Below, in pieces: positions 1-10,053 of a DNA stretch of 64,000 nucleotides (positions are counted from its first letter, which is position 1; every line of letters starts with the position of its first letter). Where the stretch lies: positions 1 through 64,000 of the forward strand of contig JAOMCO010000002.1 in NCBI GenBank assembly GCA_028345055.1. Direction: 5' to 3'. The position numbers and the translations under genes were made by a program. Below the pieces are notes generated by a model. The model had not been told where the DNA came from. It made no database searches and saw only the letters and a list, made by a program, of their open reading frames with translations. This DNA is from Candidatus Thioglobus sp. Lineage in GTDB: Bacteria; Pseudomonadota; Gammaproteobacteria; PS1; Pseudothioglobaceae.

Positions 1-1
1 T

Positions 2-577
2 GATTATCAAATTTATCCACAAAGAGAAGCCTGGTTTAAAGCTTTTGAATATTCAAGTTTTGCCTCAACTAAAGTTATCATTCTTGGACAAGACCCTTAT
101 CATGGTGAGGGTCAAGCAGAAGGCTTAAGTTTTTCAGTTCCAAAAGGTATAGGCATTCCACCCTCACTCCGAAATATCTATAAGGAGCTCAATCAAGATG
201 ATGTTGAATTTACTGATCCAGGTCATGGCCATCTAGAGAATTGGGCTAGACAAGGGGTTTTACTTCTGAATAGTGTTTTGACAGTAGAAAAGAACTCTCC
301 TGCGTCTCATGCGAACCAGGGTTGGGAGGTTTTTACAGATCAGGTTATAAATCTTTTGAACGAAAACAAAGATAATTTAGTTTTTTTACTTTGGGGCGCC
401 TATGCAAACAAAAAATCTGAATTAATTGATAGTAATAAGCATTTAATTCTTAGCGCAGCTCATCCTTCTCCATTCTCTGCCCATAAGGGTTTCTTTGGTT
501 GCAAACATTTCTCAAAAACGAATAACTACCTCAAATCATCTAATCAGGAATTGATTGACTGGAGCTTAACATTATGA
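2..577 (+). CDS. ung: Uracil-DNA glycosylase, 5'-truncated by the window edge
   Basis: Frame open from nt 2; motifs GQDPYHGEGQAEGLSFSV and HPSPFSAHKGFFGCKHFSKTN. Confidence 0.95.
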   Translation, partial: DYQIYPQREAWFKAFEYSSFASTKVIILGQDPYHGEGQAEGLSFSVPKGIGIPPSLRNIYKELNQDDVEFTDPGHGHLENWARQGVLLLNSVLTVEKNSPASHANQGWEVFTDQVINLLNENKDNLVFLLWGAYANKKSELIDSNKHLILSAAHPSPFSAHKGFFGCKHFSKTNNYLKSSNQELIDWSLTL

Positions 578-1617
578 AACTAATGATTGATGATTCAGTA
601 TGGGGTTTAAATAAGATTTTTTCACATTTTGGAGAAGTAATCACACTTCCGGGCAGACAAATTAGTAATCAAAGTCTGCAGAACTGTGATGTATTAATAG
701 TCAGATCTAGAACAATAGTTGATGAAGGGCTGCTTAAGAACTCTAAAATAAAGTTTGTTGGATCTACTGTAGCGGGATTAGAGCACATAGATCAATCCTA
801 CCTTGAAGATAATGGTATAGCTTTCTCATCTGCTCAGGGGTGCAACGCAAATGCTGTTGCTGAATATGTTATCAGTGCAATTGTAAATTTATCAAATGAC
901 CTTAACTTCAAATTATTTGGTAAAACTCTTGGGGTTATTGGGGTAGGCAATGTAGGCAGAAGACTTGACTTCAAAGCAAAGCAGCTCGGAATGAAAACGC
1001 TGTTAAACGACCCAATTCGAGAGTCTAATGAAGGAAGTGAACACTTTGTTTCTCTTGAAAAAGCACTTGGAGCAGACATAGTTACGTTTCATACTCCTTT
1101 GAGTTTCTCTGGACTTTTCCCTACCCATAACCTTTTAGATAGGCATAATTTCAATCATATTAAAAAAGATGCAATAATCATTAATGCTGCAAGAGGTGGC
1201 ATCATTAATGAATTAATTTGGGAAATAATCCCAACAAAAGCTAACATAATTGACTGCTGGGAGAATGAACCCAATATTAATCCTAATCTTCAAAAATCAG
1301 CTTACTGGGCCACACCTCATATTGCAGGTCACTCAATTGATGCTAAATTTATGGGAAGTTTTATGATCTATCAAGAACTTTGTAAGTTCTTAAAAGAACC
1401 TATTAATGACCAAATAGAAAACCTTATTAATCCAGAATTAAGAGAAATTAAGGAAGGCAACTTACATGACACTTTAAATTCAATATACTCATTCATAAAT
1501 GATGACCTAGCAATAAAAGATGTTTCTAATTTTGAAGATTACAGAAGAAATTATCCCAAGCGTTTTGAATGGAAACATTTTAAAACTCAATTTGAATTAC
1601 CAAATAGTAATGATTAG
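574..1617 (+). CDS. pdxB: Erythronate-4-phosphate dehydrogenase
   Basis: 347 aa D-2-hydroxyacid dehydrogenase fold (GVIGVGNVGRR, NAARGGIINE, TPHIAGHS); ATGA overlap with ung. Confidence 0.88.
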   Translation: MKLMIDDSVWGLNKIFSHFGEVITLPGRQISNQSLQNCDVLIVRSRTIVDEGLLKNSKIKFVGSTVAGLEHIDQSYLEDNGIAFSSAQGCNANAVAEYVISAIVNLSNDLNFKLFGKTLGVIGVGNVGRRLDFKAKQLGMKTLLNDPIRESNEGSEHFVSLEKALGADIVTFHTPLSFSGLFPTHNLLDRHNFNHIKKDAIIINAARGGIINELIWEIIPTKANIIDCWENEPNINPNLQKSAYWATPHIAGHSIDAKFMGSFMIYQELCKFLKEPINDQIENLINPELREIKEGNLHDTLNSIYSFINDDLAIKDVSNFEDYRRNYPKRFEWKHFKTQFELPNSND

Positions 1618-1646
1618 ACTTTTCTCAAAAAATCCAATTATTTTCT

Positions 1647-2408
1647 TTAAATTAGAGAATCGACATACTTAGCTAGCATCCCTAACGAAGAAATAACAAT
1701 TAGAACCCTTATAACTTTAGGATTTGCTTTCAACAAGTAATGAGTTCCAACAAATGACCCTATAAATTGCCCAAGCATCATAACCAGTCCTACAATAAAT
1801 GCGATATGTCCAAATATAAAAAAAACTATCAAACCCGCAATATTGGATGCAAAATTAAGTGGTTTTGCTAATATTGTTGCCTGAATGATTTCAAGCTTTT
1901 TAAGCATTACTCCGGTCATAACGAAAAAAGAACCAGCTCCTGGCCCAAACATTCCATCATAAAAACCCACTCCTGGGACTGCATACGATTCAAACCTCTT
2001 GTCAGAATTAGAGCTTGAATTAATTACTCTAGGCTTTGGAGAAACAATAAAGTAAATTGCAATAATAACAAGAACTATTGGAATTACAAATGAAAGAATC
2101 TCAGTATCAACAAATTGAACAATGATTCCTCCTATCACTGACCCAATAAAAGATGCAATCATAAGATTTTTAACTGATTGCAAATCCAACTTTTTTTTTC
2201 GAAATAGTAAAAAGGTTGCAATACCTGTACCCATACTCCCTTGAAACTTATTTGTTCCAAGAACATAGATAGGTGGAATACCGCTCAATAATAGTGCTGG
2301 AACTGCTAACAACCCTCCTCCACCAACAAGAGTATCCAGAAAACCTGCTAGAACTCCAATTAAGAATAAGAATGCAAGAATTTCCAATGAGAAGTTTGCG
2401 ATATCCAT
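1647..2408 (-). CDS. TSUP family (TauE/SafE) membrane transporter/exporter
   Basis: 253 aa, hydrophobic, GFLDTLVGGGGLLAVPALLLSG and GFYDGMFGPGAGSF repeats typical of the family. Confidence 0.88.
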   Translation of the reverse strand: MDIANFSLEILAFLFLIGVLAGFLDTLVGGGGLLAVPALLLSGIPPIYVLGTNKFQGSMGTGIATFLLFRKKKLDLQSVKNLMIASFIGSVIGGIIVQFVDTEILSFVIPIVLVIIAIYFIVSPKPRVINSSSNSDKRFESYAVPGVGFYDGMFGPGAGSFFVMTGVMLKKLEIIQATILAKPLNFASNIAGLIVFFIFGHIAFIVGLVMMLGQFIGSFVGTHYLLKANPKVIRVLIVISSLGMLAKYVDSLI

Positions 2409-2414
2409 AAATTA

Positions 2415-3206
2415 TTATTTACTCCAAAGAGTAGGAAACCAATCCTCTCTTAAGCGTTCTCCATTTTGTTGATTTATTCCGGGGAAGCTTGGTGATGTTC
2501 TACCTGAGCGCTCATTATAAAAAACATCATCACCAAGCAATCTAAAGGATAAAGTTCTACTAATCTTATCTTCTTCATTAGCCTTAGCACCATGAATCGT
2601 CTTAAAATTAAACGCTATCACATCACCAGGCTCTGTATCCCATTCTTTTATTTCAAATCCATTACTATCTGGCATATCCATAAATGCCTCACTATCTTCA
2701 TAAAAGCTCTCATTATTAGACCAGCTAGTAGGGCGTATTTCTTTATCTAGAAGATGGCTTCCAGCTAGTGATCTCAATGAAACATTTTTTTGTCTTGACT
2801 CCAATGGCAACCAAAAGCTGACGGTTTGGTGACCCGCAACGCAATAATAAGGAATATCTTGATGCCATGGTGTAGGTACTCCAGAGTTTGGTTCCTTATA
2901 AAAAAAATGATCATGAAAAAACTTTACAGAACTCGACTCCATTAAATTAGAGGCAATCGATGCTAGATTTGAGTTAAAAACAAAATCTGTATATTCAGGA
3001 ATACGCCTCCAGTTGCAGAAATCTTCTAAGAATTGGCCCTGATATTTTTCCTTTTGGTGAACTAAGGATCGCTGACTTGGATTTTTGATATGAAACTCAG
3101 CGCCTTTAGCTAATATATCAATCCACTCTTTGAAAATTCCTCGAAGAAGAACTACACCGTCTTCTCTATAACTTTGAACATCAGATTGATTGATTAATAA
3201 CGCCAT
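2415..3206 (-). CDS. Phytanoyl-CoA dioxygenase (PhyH) family protein
   Basis: 263 aa, Fe-binding WHQD motif and distal TIHGAKAN...SRTLSFRLLGDD. Confidence 0.85.
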   Translation of the reverse strand: MALLINQSDVQSYREDGVVLLRGIFKEWIDILAKGAEFHIKNPSQRSLVHQKEKYQGQFLEDFCNWRRIPEYTDFVFNSNLASIASNLMESSSVKFFHDHFFYKEPNSGVPTPWHQDIPYYCVAGHQTVSFWLPLESRQKNVSLRSLAGSHLLDKEIRPTSWSNNESFYEDSEAFMDMPDSNGFEIKEWDTEPGDVIAFNFKTIHGAKANEEDKISRTLSFRLLGDDVFYNERSGRTSPSFPGINQQNGERLREDWFPTLWSK

Positions 3207-3362
3207 TAGCCTATAGTAGTCTTTTTTTTATTCAAATTTAATATAGCTAAGATAATAACTAAATTCTCAAACTAAAAAGATACATTTTATAATTTATACT
3301 CTCCTAAAGAAAAACTACAAACATCTGTATTATTAACCTAATTTTTATTTTACCAACCATCA

Positions 3363-4058
3363 ATGAAGCTAATCTCAGAAACTTTTACTATCAAAAAAAT
3401 TCCTAAAGTTGTCTGGAGCTCTGAAGACTCTTTCAATTTAAAACCAAAACTCTTAACCTTTGTTTTTCTTGTTTTTGGGCTATTTTTATTTGGCTTGGGA
3501 GAGAGTCTTTTAATTACAAGTGGAGCAGGTGTCGGTCCTTACACTGTTCTTGCACAAGGAATTTCAAATCTTACCAACTGGTCTTTAGGCCTCTCTACAT
3601 TTGTTATCAGTGTATTTGTTCTAATGCTGTGGATTCCACTCAAACAAAAGCCTGGAATGGGGACAATATTAAATGCTTTTATAATTGCTTTGACAATTGA
3701 GTTTTCGGTCTATTTTTTGCCATATCCTGAATATTATCCACTTAAAGTATTACAGGTAGTTATTGGTGTATTTACTATTGGCATTGGGAGTGGATTCTAT
3801 TTAATTTGTAATCTTGGAGCTGGTCCTAGGGATGGCCTAATGATGGGGCTCCAAAAAGTCACAAATATGCCAATTTATTCTATTCGAACTACGATTGAGA
3901 TTAGTGTTGTTATTTTGGGCTCAATATTTCTTTTGAATAATCTAGACAAGCTATTAGGAGAGGTTGTTGGACTTGGAACAGTAATATTTGCTCTTGGAAT
4001 TGGACCTTCAGTTGCACTAGGTATTACCATTGTTGGAAGATTCTCAAAAAAAGCTTAA
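3363..4058 (+). CDS. YczE/YyaS/YitT-type integral membrane protein
   Basis: 231 aa, multi-TM with GAGVGPYTVLAQGIS and NLGAGPRDGLMMGL motifs. Confidence 0.7.
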   Translation: MKLISETFTIKKIPKVVWSSEDSFNLKPKLLTFVFLVFGLFLFGLGESLLITSGAGVGPYTVLAQGISNLTNWSLGLSTFVISVFVLMLWIPLKQKPGMGTILNAFIIALTIEFSVYFLPYPEYYPLKVLQVVIGVFTIGIGSGFYLICNLGAGPRDGLMMGLQKVTNMPIYSIRTTIEISVVILGSIFLLNNLDKLLGEVVGLGTVIFALGIGPSVALGITIVGRFSKKA

Positions 4059-4074
4059 CTATTTAATCAAATCA

Positions 4075-5322
4075 TTAGGTAACGTAATTTCTAACTTTAA
4101 AATTCGATGAATTCCACTCATTGGATTGCATAATATTTTTAAGGCAAATTATTGCACTCCAGATATCTTCATACCTCATATAAAGAGGAGAAATTCCAAA
4201 CCTCAAAATATTGGGCTCACGATAATCACCGATAACCCCTCTTGAAATTAATGACTGCATAATCGGGTAGGCATTTTCATGCTTATATGAAATCTGACTA
4301 CCTCTATGTTTAGCATCATTCGGAGAAAATAATTCAAACCCAAATTCGCCGCACTCTTGTTGAATCAGCTCAATAAAAACCTCTGAGAGATGAATACTTT
4401 TTTCTCGAACTTGCTCCATAGATATCTCATCAAAGACATCAAGGCCACTCTCTATTGCTTTATAGGCAAGAATCGATGGTGTTCCACAGATGAATTTATT
4501 GATATTACTTGCAGGTATGTATTTACTATCAAATGCAAATGGATCAATATGCCCAAGCCAACCTGATAGTGGCTGGGTTACTTTTTCAACTAAATCACTA
4601 TGAACATATAAAAAACCTGGTGCTCCTGGACCTCCATTAAGGTGCTTATAGGTGCATCCAACTGCAAAATCTACTCCAATATTATGCAAATCCATTGACA
4701 TTACGCCAACACTGTGACTTAAATCCCAAACAACAAGCGCTCCTTTTTTATGTGCATATTTGGTAATTTTTTTGATATCACTAATTCGCCCTGTTTTATA
4801 GTTGATATGGGAAAGCATTACAACTGCAGTAGATGAGTCAATGTATTTTTCAATATCATTGACATCTTCTTCAATTAATACGCACTCATACTGATTATCT
4901 GACATTCCATTTAAACCCTCAAGAATGTAGAGGTCTGATGGAAAATTTGTTAATTCACTTAAAATTTTTTTTCTATTATCATTCAGTCTTAAGGCAGCAG
5001 AAACGACCTTAAATAAATTTATAGAAGTGCTATCAACTACAATAACTTCTCCAGCCATAGCTCCAATTAGTGGGGCAATTTTATTACCCAATGCTTGAGG
5101 CAAATTAATCCAATTTGCTTTATTCCAACTATTGATTAAGTCGTTTCCCCATTCCTCATTAATCGTTTTATTAAGATTTTCTTTAGTTTTATTTGGGACT
5201 GGGCCTAATGAGTTTCCATCAAAATAAATTATGTTTTTTGGTAGATAGAACTCTTCTCTATAAGCTGAGAGAGGATCTTGATTATCTAGGTTCTTTAAAT
5301 CTTGAAGTTTAAGTGTTTTCAT
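4075..5322 (-). CDS. kynU: Kynureninase
   Basis: 415 aa PLP enzyme; YFDGNSLGPVP, WDLSHSVGVM, CTYKHLNGGPGAPGF. Confidence 0.92.
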   Translation of the reverse strand: MKTLKLQDLKNLDNQDPLSAYREEFYLPKNIIYFDGNSLGPVPNKTKENLNKTINEEWGNDLINSWNKANWINLPQALGNKIAPLIGAMAGEVIVVDSTSINLFKVVSAALRLNDNRKKILSELTNFPSDLYILEGLNGMSDNQYECVLIEEDVNDIEKYIDSSTAVVMLSHINYKTGRISDIKKITKYAHKKGALVVWDLSHSVGVMSMDLHNIGVDFAVGCTYKHLNGGPGAPGFLYVHSDLVEKVTQPLSGWLGHIDPFAFDSKYIPASNINKFICGTPSILAYKAIESGLDVFDEISMEQVREKSIHLSEVFIELIQQECGEFGFELFSPNDAKHRGSQISYKHENAYPIMQSLISRGVIGDYREPNILRFGISPLYMRYEDIWSAIICLKNIMQSNEWNSSNFKVRNYVT

Positions 5323-5416
5323 ATAGTGAGAATTAATTGTATTCGATTTAAAATTATAATCTATATAAAAAAATCAAAGATCATTCAACTGACTCTAAAA
5401 GCGATAAAATTGAATT

Positions 5417-5869
5417 ATGGATAAAATTGTTATTCAAACTAAAGATTTTGACTTAACTACTGAAGTTGAGCTGATCAAATCGGCTCACTCCAGCACAGGT
5501 GCAGTGGTCAGCTTTATTGGAACCGTTAGAGATTTAGCAAGTGAATCACTAATGTCTTTAAAAATAGAGCACTATCCAGGGATGACAGAAAAATCACTTA
5601 CTTCAATTGCTCAGACAGCAAGAGAAAAATGGGAGCTTGAATCTATAACGATTATTCATCGTGTTGGAACTCTTACCATTGGTGATCAAATTGTTTTAGT
5701 CATTACATCAAGTAAGCACCGCCAAGAGGCTTTTGATTCATGCAACTATATTATGGATTATTTAAAAACTGATGCTCCATTCTGGAAGAAAGAAGCTTCT
5801 GATAAGGAAGAAAAATGGGTTATTAATAGATCGAGCGATGAAAAGCAAAAAAATCGCTGGAGGTCCTAA
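5417..5869 (+). CDS. moaE: Molybdopterin synthase catalytic subunit
   Basis: 150 aa; GAVVSFIGTVRD, EHYPGMTEKSL, HRVGTLTIGD, APFWKKE. Confidence 0.95.
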   Translation: MDKIVIQTKDFDLTTEVELIKSAHSSTGAVVSFIGTVRDLASESLMSLKIEHYPGMTEKSLTSIAQTAREKWELESITIIHRVGTLTIGDQIVLVITSSKHRQEAFDSCNYIMDYLKTDAPFWKKEASDKEEKWVINRSSDEKQKNRWRS

Positions 5870-6444
5870 AAATCAAGGTCTTCAGGTTTATTTAGATTAG
5901 TTAAAACCACCAAACGATCTGAGACATCAATCCTTTCTAAATTCTGCTGTCGATACCACAGAGCCATCTTTCGACCACCATCGTTAAGAAAATGCTCTAA
6001 ACTTTTTCCAAGATTTGACTTCATCAAGGCAAAAGTTGCGTGCATTATAGATCCATCATGCGCTACACAAATATCAGCATCTTTTTGTTTCATTCTACTT
6101 ATTAAATCATCGATGAGCTCTGAATCAATAAGGGGACTATCGCATGGAAGCACTAAAAGATATTTAGTTGAACAAACCTTTAATGCCTTTGAAATTCCTG
6201 CTAGAGGACCTTGAAAGCCCAATAAATCATCTGAAATGACTTCTCCATAAGATGCATATGAATCAAAACTTCTATTGGCACTGATATAAATCTTATCTAC
6301 TTTTGATTCTATTATGCTGGCAACATGGGCTACTAGTGGCAGACCTCGAAATTCAATCAAACCTTTATCCTCTCCATCCATTCTTATTCCCTGGCCGCCA
6401 GCCAAGATAACTGATGAAATCTCACTTTGTAAAATATTTTTCAA
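5866..6444 (-). CDS. mobA: Molybdenum cofactor guanylyltransferase
   Basis: 192 aa; VILAGGQGIRMDGEDKGLIEFRG, LLVLPCDSPLI. Confidence 0.92.
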   Translation of the reverse strand: MKNILQSEISSVILAGGQGIRMDGEDKGLIEFRGLPLVAHVASIIESKVDKIYISANRSFDSYASYGEVISDDLLGFQGPLAGISKALKVCSTKYLLVLPCDSPLIDSELIDDLISRMKQKDADICVAHDGSIMHATFALMKSNLGKSLEHFLNDGGRKMALWYRQQNLERIDVSDRLVVLTNLNKPEDLDF

Positions 6445-6499
6445 TTAATTACTGTCCTTTTTTCAAGTTATTTGTAATTTGGAAAATTTCTTGCAATTG

Positions 6500-6505
6500 T
6501 ATAAT
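6500..6505 (+). promoter_or_regulatory. Candidate -10 element (TATAAT) upstream of moeA
   Basis: Exact TATAAT 33 nt upstream of the moeA ATG; -35 poorly defined (TTGGAA at about 15 nt spacing). Confidence 0.4.
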
Positions 6506-6537
6506 ACACCCAATAGATTAAAAAAAATTAGAACACG

Positions 6538-7800
6538 ATGAATGATCAATCAAACAAATCGAGCTCTCCAATGTTTAGCGATTCTCTTATGAGTGCAGAT
6601 GATGCGCTAGAATTTTTAATTAATTCAGCATTGGTATCAGAACATACTGAAGCCATGTCTTTAGATGACTCAGTTGGGAGGATACTCTCTAAAGATATTC
6701 ATTCTAAAATTAATGTACCAGGGTTTGATAATAGCGCAATGGATGGATACACAATTGCTCTTAGTGACAAAAATGTTGAGGAGACAAATCAAATCTTTAA
6801 AGTTGTAGATAGAATTGCTGCTGGCTCAATAGGAGAGGAGCTAAAAGAAGGAAATGCAGCTAGAATTTTTACTGGCGCTCCCATCCCAAAAGGAGGAAAT
6901 ACAGTCGTCATGCAAGAGGAATGTCAAGCCTCTAAAGATGGCTCAGAAATAACAATTAAAAGGTCTATTAATTTGAATGAAAATATTCGCCTAACTGGAA
7001 ACGATATTGTTAAGAATGATGTGATCCTTAAAACTGGAAAAAAAATAGAACCTGAAGATATATCTCTTGCAGCTTCAGTTGGAATTGGAGAGCTTGAAGT
7101 CTTCAAAAGACTTAAGATTGGAGTATTCTTTACTGGAGATGAACTGGTTGAACCTGGAAATTCCTTAAAAGCTGGGAAAATTTATAATTCGAATCGATAT
7201 GCACTAGTCGCTCTCTTAAAAAATGCTGGCTGTGAAGTAGTTAATCTTGGTAATATTAAAGATAATTTTAATTCAACTTGCGACGCACTTGAAAAACTGT
7301 CAAAGGCCTGTGATTTGATTATGACTACTGGAGGCGTTTCAGTTGGTGAGGAAGATCATGTTAAGCCTGCTGTTGAAAAACTTGGATCAATCAACCTTTG
7401 GAAAATTAAAATGAAGCCTGGAAAGCCTCTTGCCTATGGCCAAGTGAGAAATATTCCTTTTATCGGTCTTCCAGGAAATCCAGTATCTAGCTTCGTTACG
7501 TACTGTATTTTTGCGCTCCCATTTATTAAAAAAATGCAAGGAAATAATGATTTCAAAAATGAACCAATTAAAGTAAAAACAAATTTTGACTGTAAGAGGG
7601 CTAAACCTAGACGTGAATATGCCCGTGTTCAAGTTGATTACTCGTATGAAATTCCCGTTGCAAGTTTGTATCCAAAACAAGGCTCAGATGTCATGAGTTC
7701 TGTTGTTTGGGCTGATGGAATTATTGAGATACCTGAAAATACTACATTTGATAGTGGTACCATTCTTGATTACTATCCACTAAGTGAGTTAACAAGATGA
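6538..7800 (+). CDS. moeA: Molybdopterin molybdenumtransferase
   Basis: 420 aa; [53 protein letters not shown]. Confidence 0.95.
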   Translation: MNDQSNKSSSPMFSDSLMSADDALEFLINSALVSEHTEAMSLDDSVGRILSKDIHSKINVPGFDNSAMDGYTIALSDKNVEETNQIFKVVDRIAAGSIGEELKEGNAARIFTGAPIPKGGNTVVMQEECQASKDGSEITIKRSINLNENIRLTGNDIVKNDVILKTGKKIEPEDISLAASVGIGELEVFKRLKIGVFFTGDELVEPGNSLKAGKIYNSNRYALVALLKNAGCEVVNLGNIKDNFNSTCDALEKLSKACDLIMTTGGVSVGEEDHVKPAVEKLGSINLWKIKMKPGKPLAYGQVRNIPFIGLPGNPVSSFVTYCIFALPFIKKMQGNNDFKNEPIKVKTNFDCKRAKPRREYARVQVDYSYEIPVASLYPKQGSDVMSSVVWADGIIEIPENTTFDSGTILDYYPLSELTR

Positions 7801-8276
7801 GTAAATTAACGCATATCAATTCAAACGGCGAAGCTCAAATGGTTGATGTTTCGGACAAAGAGAATACCCAACGTGAAGCCAAAGCTGGTGCTAGAGTCGT
7901 AATGCAGAGTAAAACTCTAGATCTGATAGTCTCTGGCTCTCATAAAAAAGGCGATGTTCTCTCAGTCGCTAGAATTGCAGGCATACAAGCAGCCAAGAAA
8001 TGCTCAGAGCTTATTCCACTTTGTCATCCATTAATGCTCACAAAGGTCAATGTTGAGCTAACTCCAAATAGTGAAAAAAACTGTATTGAAATCATTGCTA
8101 GTGCAAAACTTAATGGTAAAACAGGCGTTGAGATGGAAGCTCTAACTGCAGCCAGTATTGCGGCTCTAACTGTTTATGACATGTGTAAAGCGGTTGATCG
8201 CTTTATGACCATTGATAGTGTTCAACTTCTAGAAAAAAAGGGTGGTAAATCAGGTGACTGGGTTTTAGAATCATGA
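7797..8276 (+). CDS. moaC: Cyclic pyranopterin monophosphate synthase
   Basis: 159 aa; [37 protein letters not shown]. Confidence 0.96.
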   Translation: MSKLTHINSNGEAQMVDVSDKENTQREAKAGARVVMQSKTLDLIVSGSHKKGDVLSVARIAGIQAAKKCSELIPLCHPLMLTKVNVELTPNSEKNCIEIIASAKLNGKTGVEMEALTAASIAALTVYDMCKAVDRFMTIDSVQLLEKKGGKSGDWVLES

Positions 8277-9268
8277 ATCAAATAGTTGATCCATTCAATA
8301 GAAAAATTACCTATTTAAGAGTCTCAGTTACTGATCATTGCAACTATCGTTGTCATTACTGTAGAGATGAGGATCACCAGACTCACACTAAAAAATCGCA
8401 GGTTCTTTCTTTTGAAGAAATTGCAAGAATAGTTCGCTTATTTTCAGAGCTTGGAGTCACCAAAGTTCGTCTTACAGGTGGTGAGCCCCTTCTTCGAAAA
8501 GATATTCTTGATCTAACAAGGATGCTTGGGGAAATTCCAGGTTTAAATGATATTCCCCTCTCAACGAATGCGCATCTTCTCCCTTCATTGGCATCAAAGT
8601 TAAAAGATCGTGGTATTAACAGAGTCAATATTTCGATTGATTCTCTGATCCCTGAGAGATTTAAAGAGATCACCAGAGATGGAGACTTAGAAACAGTTGT
8701 TAGAGGTATTGATGCTGCAATTAATGTTGGCATGCGACCAATCAAACTTAATATGGTCGTAATGAAAGGCGTTAATGATGATGAAATTGAATCAATGATT
8801 GAATTTGCAATCAATAGAGGCTTAGACCTTCGATTTATTGAAACAATGCCTATTGGTCTTGCTGGGATAGAGGCAGTAGATAGGCATTATAGTGAAAAAG
8901 ATATTTTAGATCGGGTTTATGCTTCCTATGGAAAAAGACTCAAAACTCAAGACTCAAAGCAAACAGATGGGCCTGCAAAAGCACTCAAAATCGAAGGCAC
9001 GAACACTAGCATCGGAACAATCTCTGCTGTTTCTAATAACTTTTGTAGTAGCTGCAATCGTGTCAGGTTAACTGCCAAAGGGGAATTGATTCTATGTTTA
9101 GGTCAGAAAGATTCCGTCTCTCTCCGAGATGCTATCAGGTCAGGTATGAGCGATGAGAAAGTTAAACAATTAATCCTCAACGCAATTACAAAAAAACCTG
9201 AAAAGCATTATTTTGATTCTGTTATTGATAATATTAGTAATCGACAGATGGTGGAGATGGGAGGATGA
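8273..9268 (+). CDS. moaA: GTP 3',8-cyclase (radical SAM)
   Basis: 331 aa; [26 protein letters not shown]-terminal Cys cluster [20 protein letters not shown], terminal GG. Confidence 0.96.
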   Translation: MNQIVDPFNRKITYLRVSVTDHCNYRCHYCRDEDHQTHTKKSQVLSFEEIARIVRLFSELGVTKVRLTGGEPLLRKDILDLTRMLGEIPGLNDIPLSTNAHLLPSLASKLKDRGINRVNISIDSLIPERFKEITRDGDLETVVRGIDAAINVGMRPIKLNMVVMKGVNDDEIESMIEFAINRGLDLRFIETMPIGLAGIEAVDRHYSEKDILDRVYASYGKRLKTQDSKQTDGPAKALKIEGTNTSIGTISAVSNNFCSSCNRVRLTAKGELILCLGQKDSVSLRDAIRSGMSDEKVKQLILNAITKKPEKHYFDSVIDNISNRQMVEMGG

Positions 9269-9501
9269 AAATACTTTATTTTGCCTCGCTCAAAGAAAAC
9301 TTAAATATCTCTGATGAAGATTTAGCTTTCAAATCACCAGTCAAAATATCAACGATTAAAAAAGAGCTCATACAAAAATACGGGAAACATCATTTCCCAA
9401 AAAATATACTATGCGCAGTAAACCATGAGATAGCTTCAGAGGACACATTAGTTAATGAGGCAGATGAGGTTGCCTTCTTCCCACCTGTGACTGGAGGCTA
9501 A
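9265..9501 (+). CDS. moaD: Molybdopterin synthase sulfur carrier subunit
   Basis: 78 aa ubiquitin-like; C-terminal FFPPVTGG. Confidence 0.93.
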   Translation: MKILYFASLKENLNISDEDLAFKSPVKISTIKKELIQKYGKHHFPKNILCAVNHEIASEDTLVNEADEVAFFPPVTGG

Positions 9502-9509
9502 AGTTAAAT

Positions 9510-10040
9510 ATGGTAAATAATGTTATTAAAATTGGATTTCTTACGATATCAGATAGGGCTGCTAGGGGAGTTTATGAAGACATAAGCGGACCAGCAATGC
9601 AAGATTGGATTTCAAAAGCTGTTACCTGTCCTTATGAAATTGCCACTAAAGTGATTGAAGATGAGCAGCCTTTGATAGAAGAAACATTAATTGATATGAG
9701 TGATAATCTAGGTTGTAACCTTATTCTCACTACTGGTGGCACAGGTCCAACCATAAGAGATGTAACCCCAGAGGCAACTGAAGCGGTATGTGAGAGAATT
9801 TTTGATGGCTTTGCAGAACAGATGAGAATTGTTTCACTTCGAACTGTTCCAACTGCAATTCTATCGAGACAGATTGCTGGGACTCGAGGCAATAGCTTAA
9901 TCATAAATCTTCCAGGAAAGCCTGTAGCCATTGCGGTTTGTCTTGGAGCTATTTTTCTAGCAGTGCCAAAATGCATAGAGCTTCTTGATGACTCTGTTAT
10001 TACAATCGATAAGTCTTTTGTATCTCAGGTATTTGAGTAA
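9510..10040 (+). CDS. mog: Molybdopterin adenylyltransferase
   Basis: 176 aa; GFLTISDRAARGVYEDISGPAM, LTTGGTGPTIRDVTPEAT, INLPGKP. Confidence 0.88.
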   Translation: MVNNVIKIGFLTISDRAARGVYEDISGPAMQDWISKAVTCPYEIATKVIEDEQPLIEETLIDMSDNLGCNLILTTGGTGPTIRDVTPEATEAVCERIFDGFAEQMRIVSLRTVPTAILSRQIAGTRGNSLIINLPGKPVAIAVCLGAIFLAVPKCIELLDDSVITIDKSFVSQVFE

Positions 10041-10053
10041 TTAAGCGTAAATT

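Noticed and set aside
834-1079. 81-aa ORF antisense to pdxB
   Set aside because: Shadow ORF within pdxB.
6445-6537. Possible Moco riboswitch upstream of the moeA-moaCAD genes
   Set aside because: The 93-nt AT-rich gap is too short and lacks the expected GC-rich structured aptamer.
8383-8814. 143-aa ORF antisense to moaA
   Set aside because: Lies inside moaA on the opposite strand; low-complexity shadow translation.
9632-9976. 114-aa ORF antisense to mog
   Set aside because: Entirely within the conserved mog gene, no own signals.
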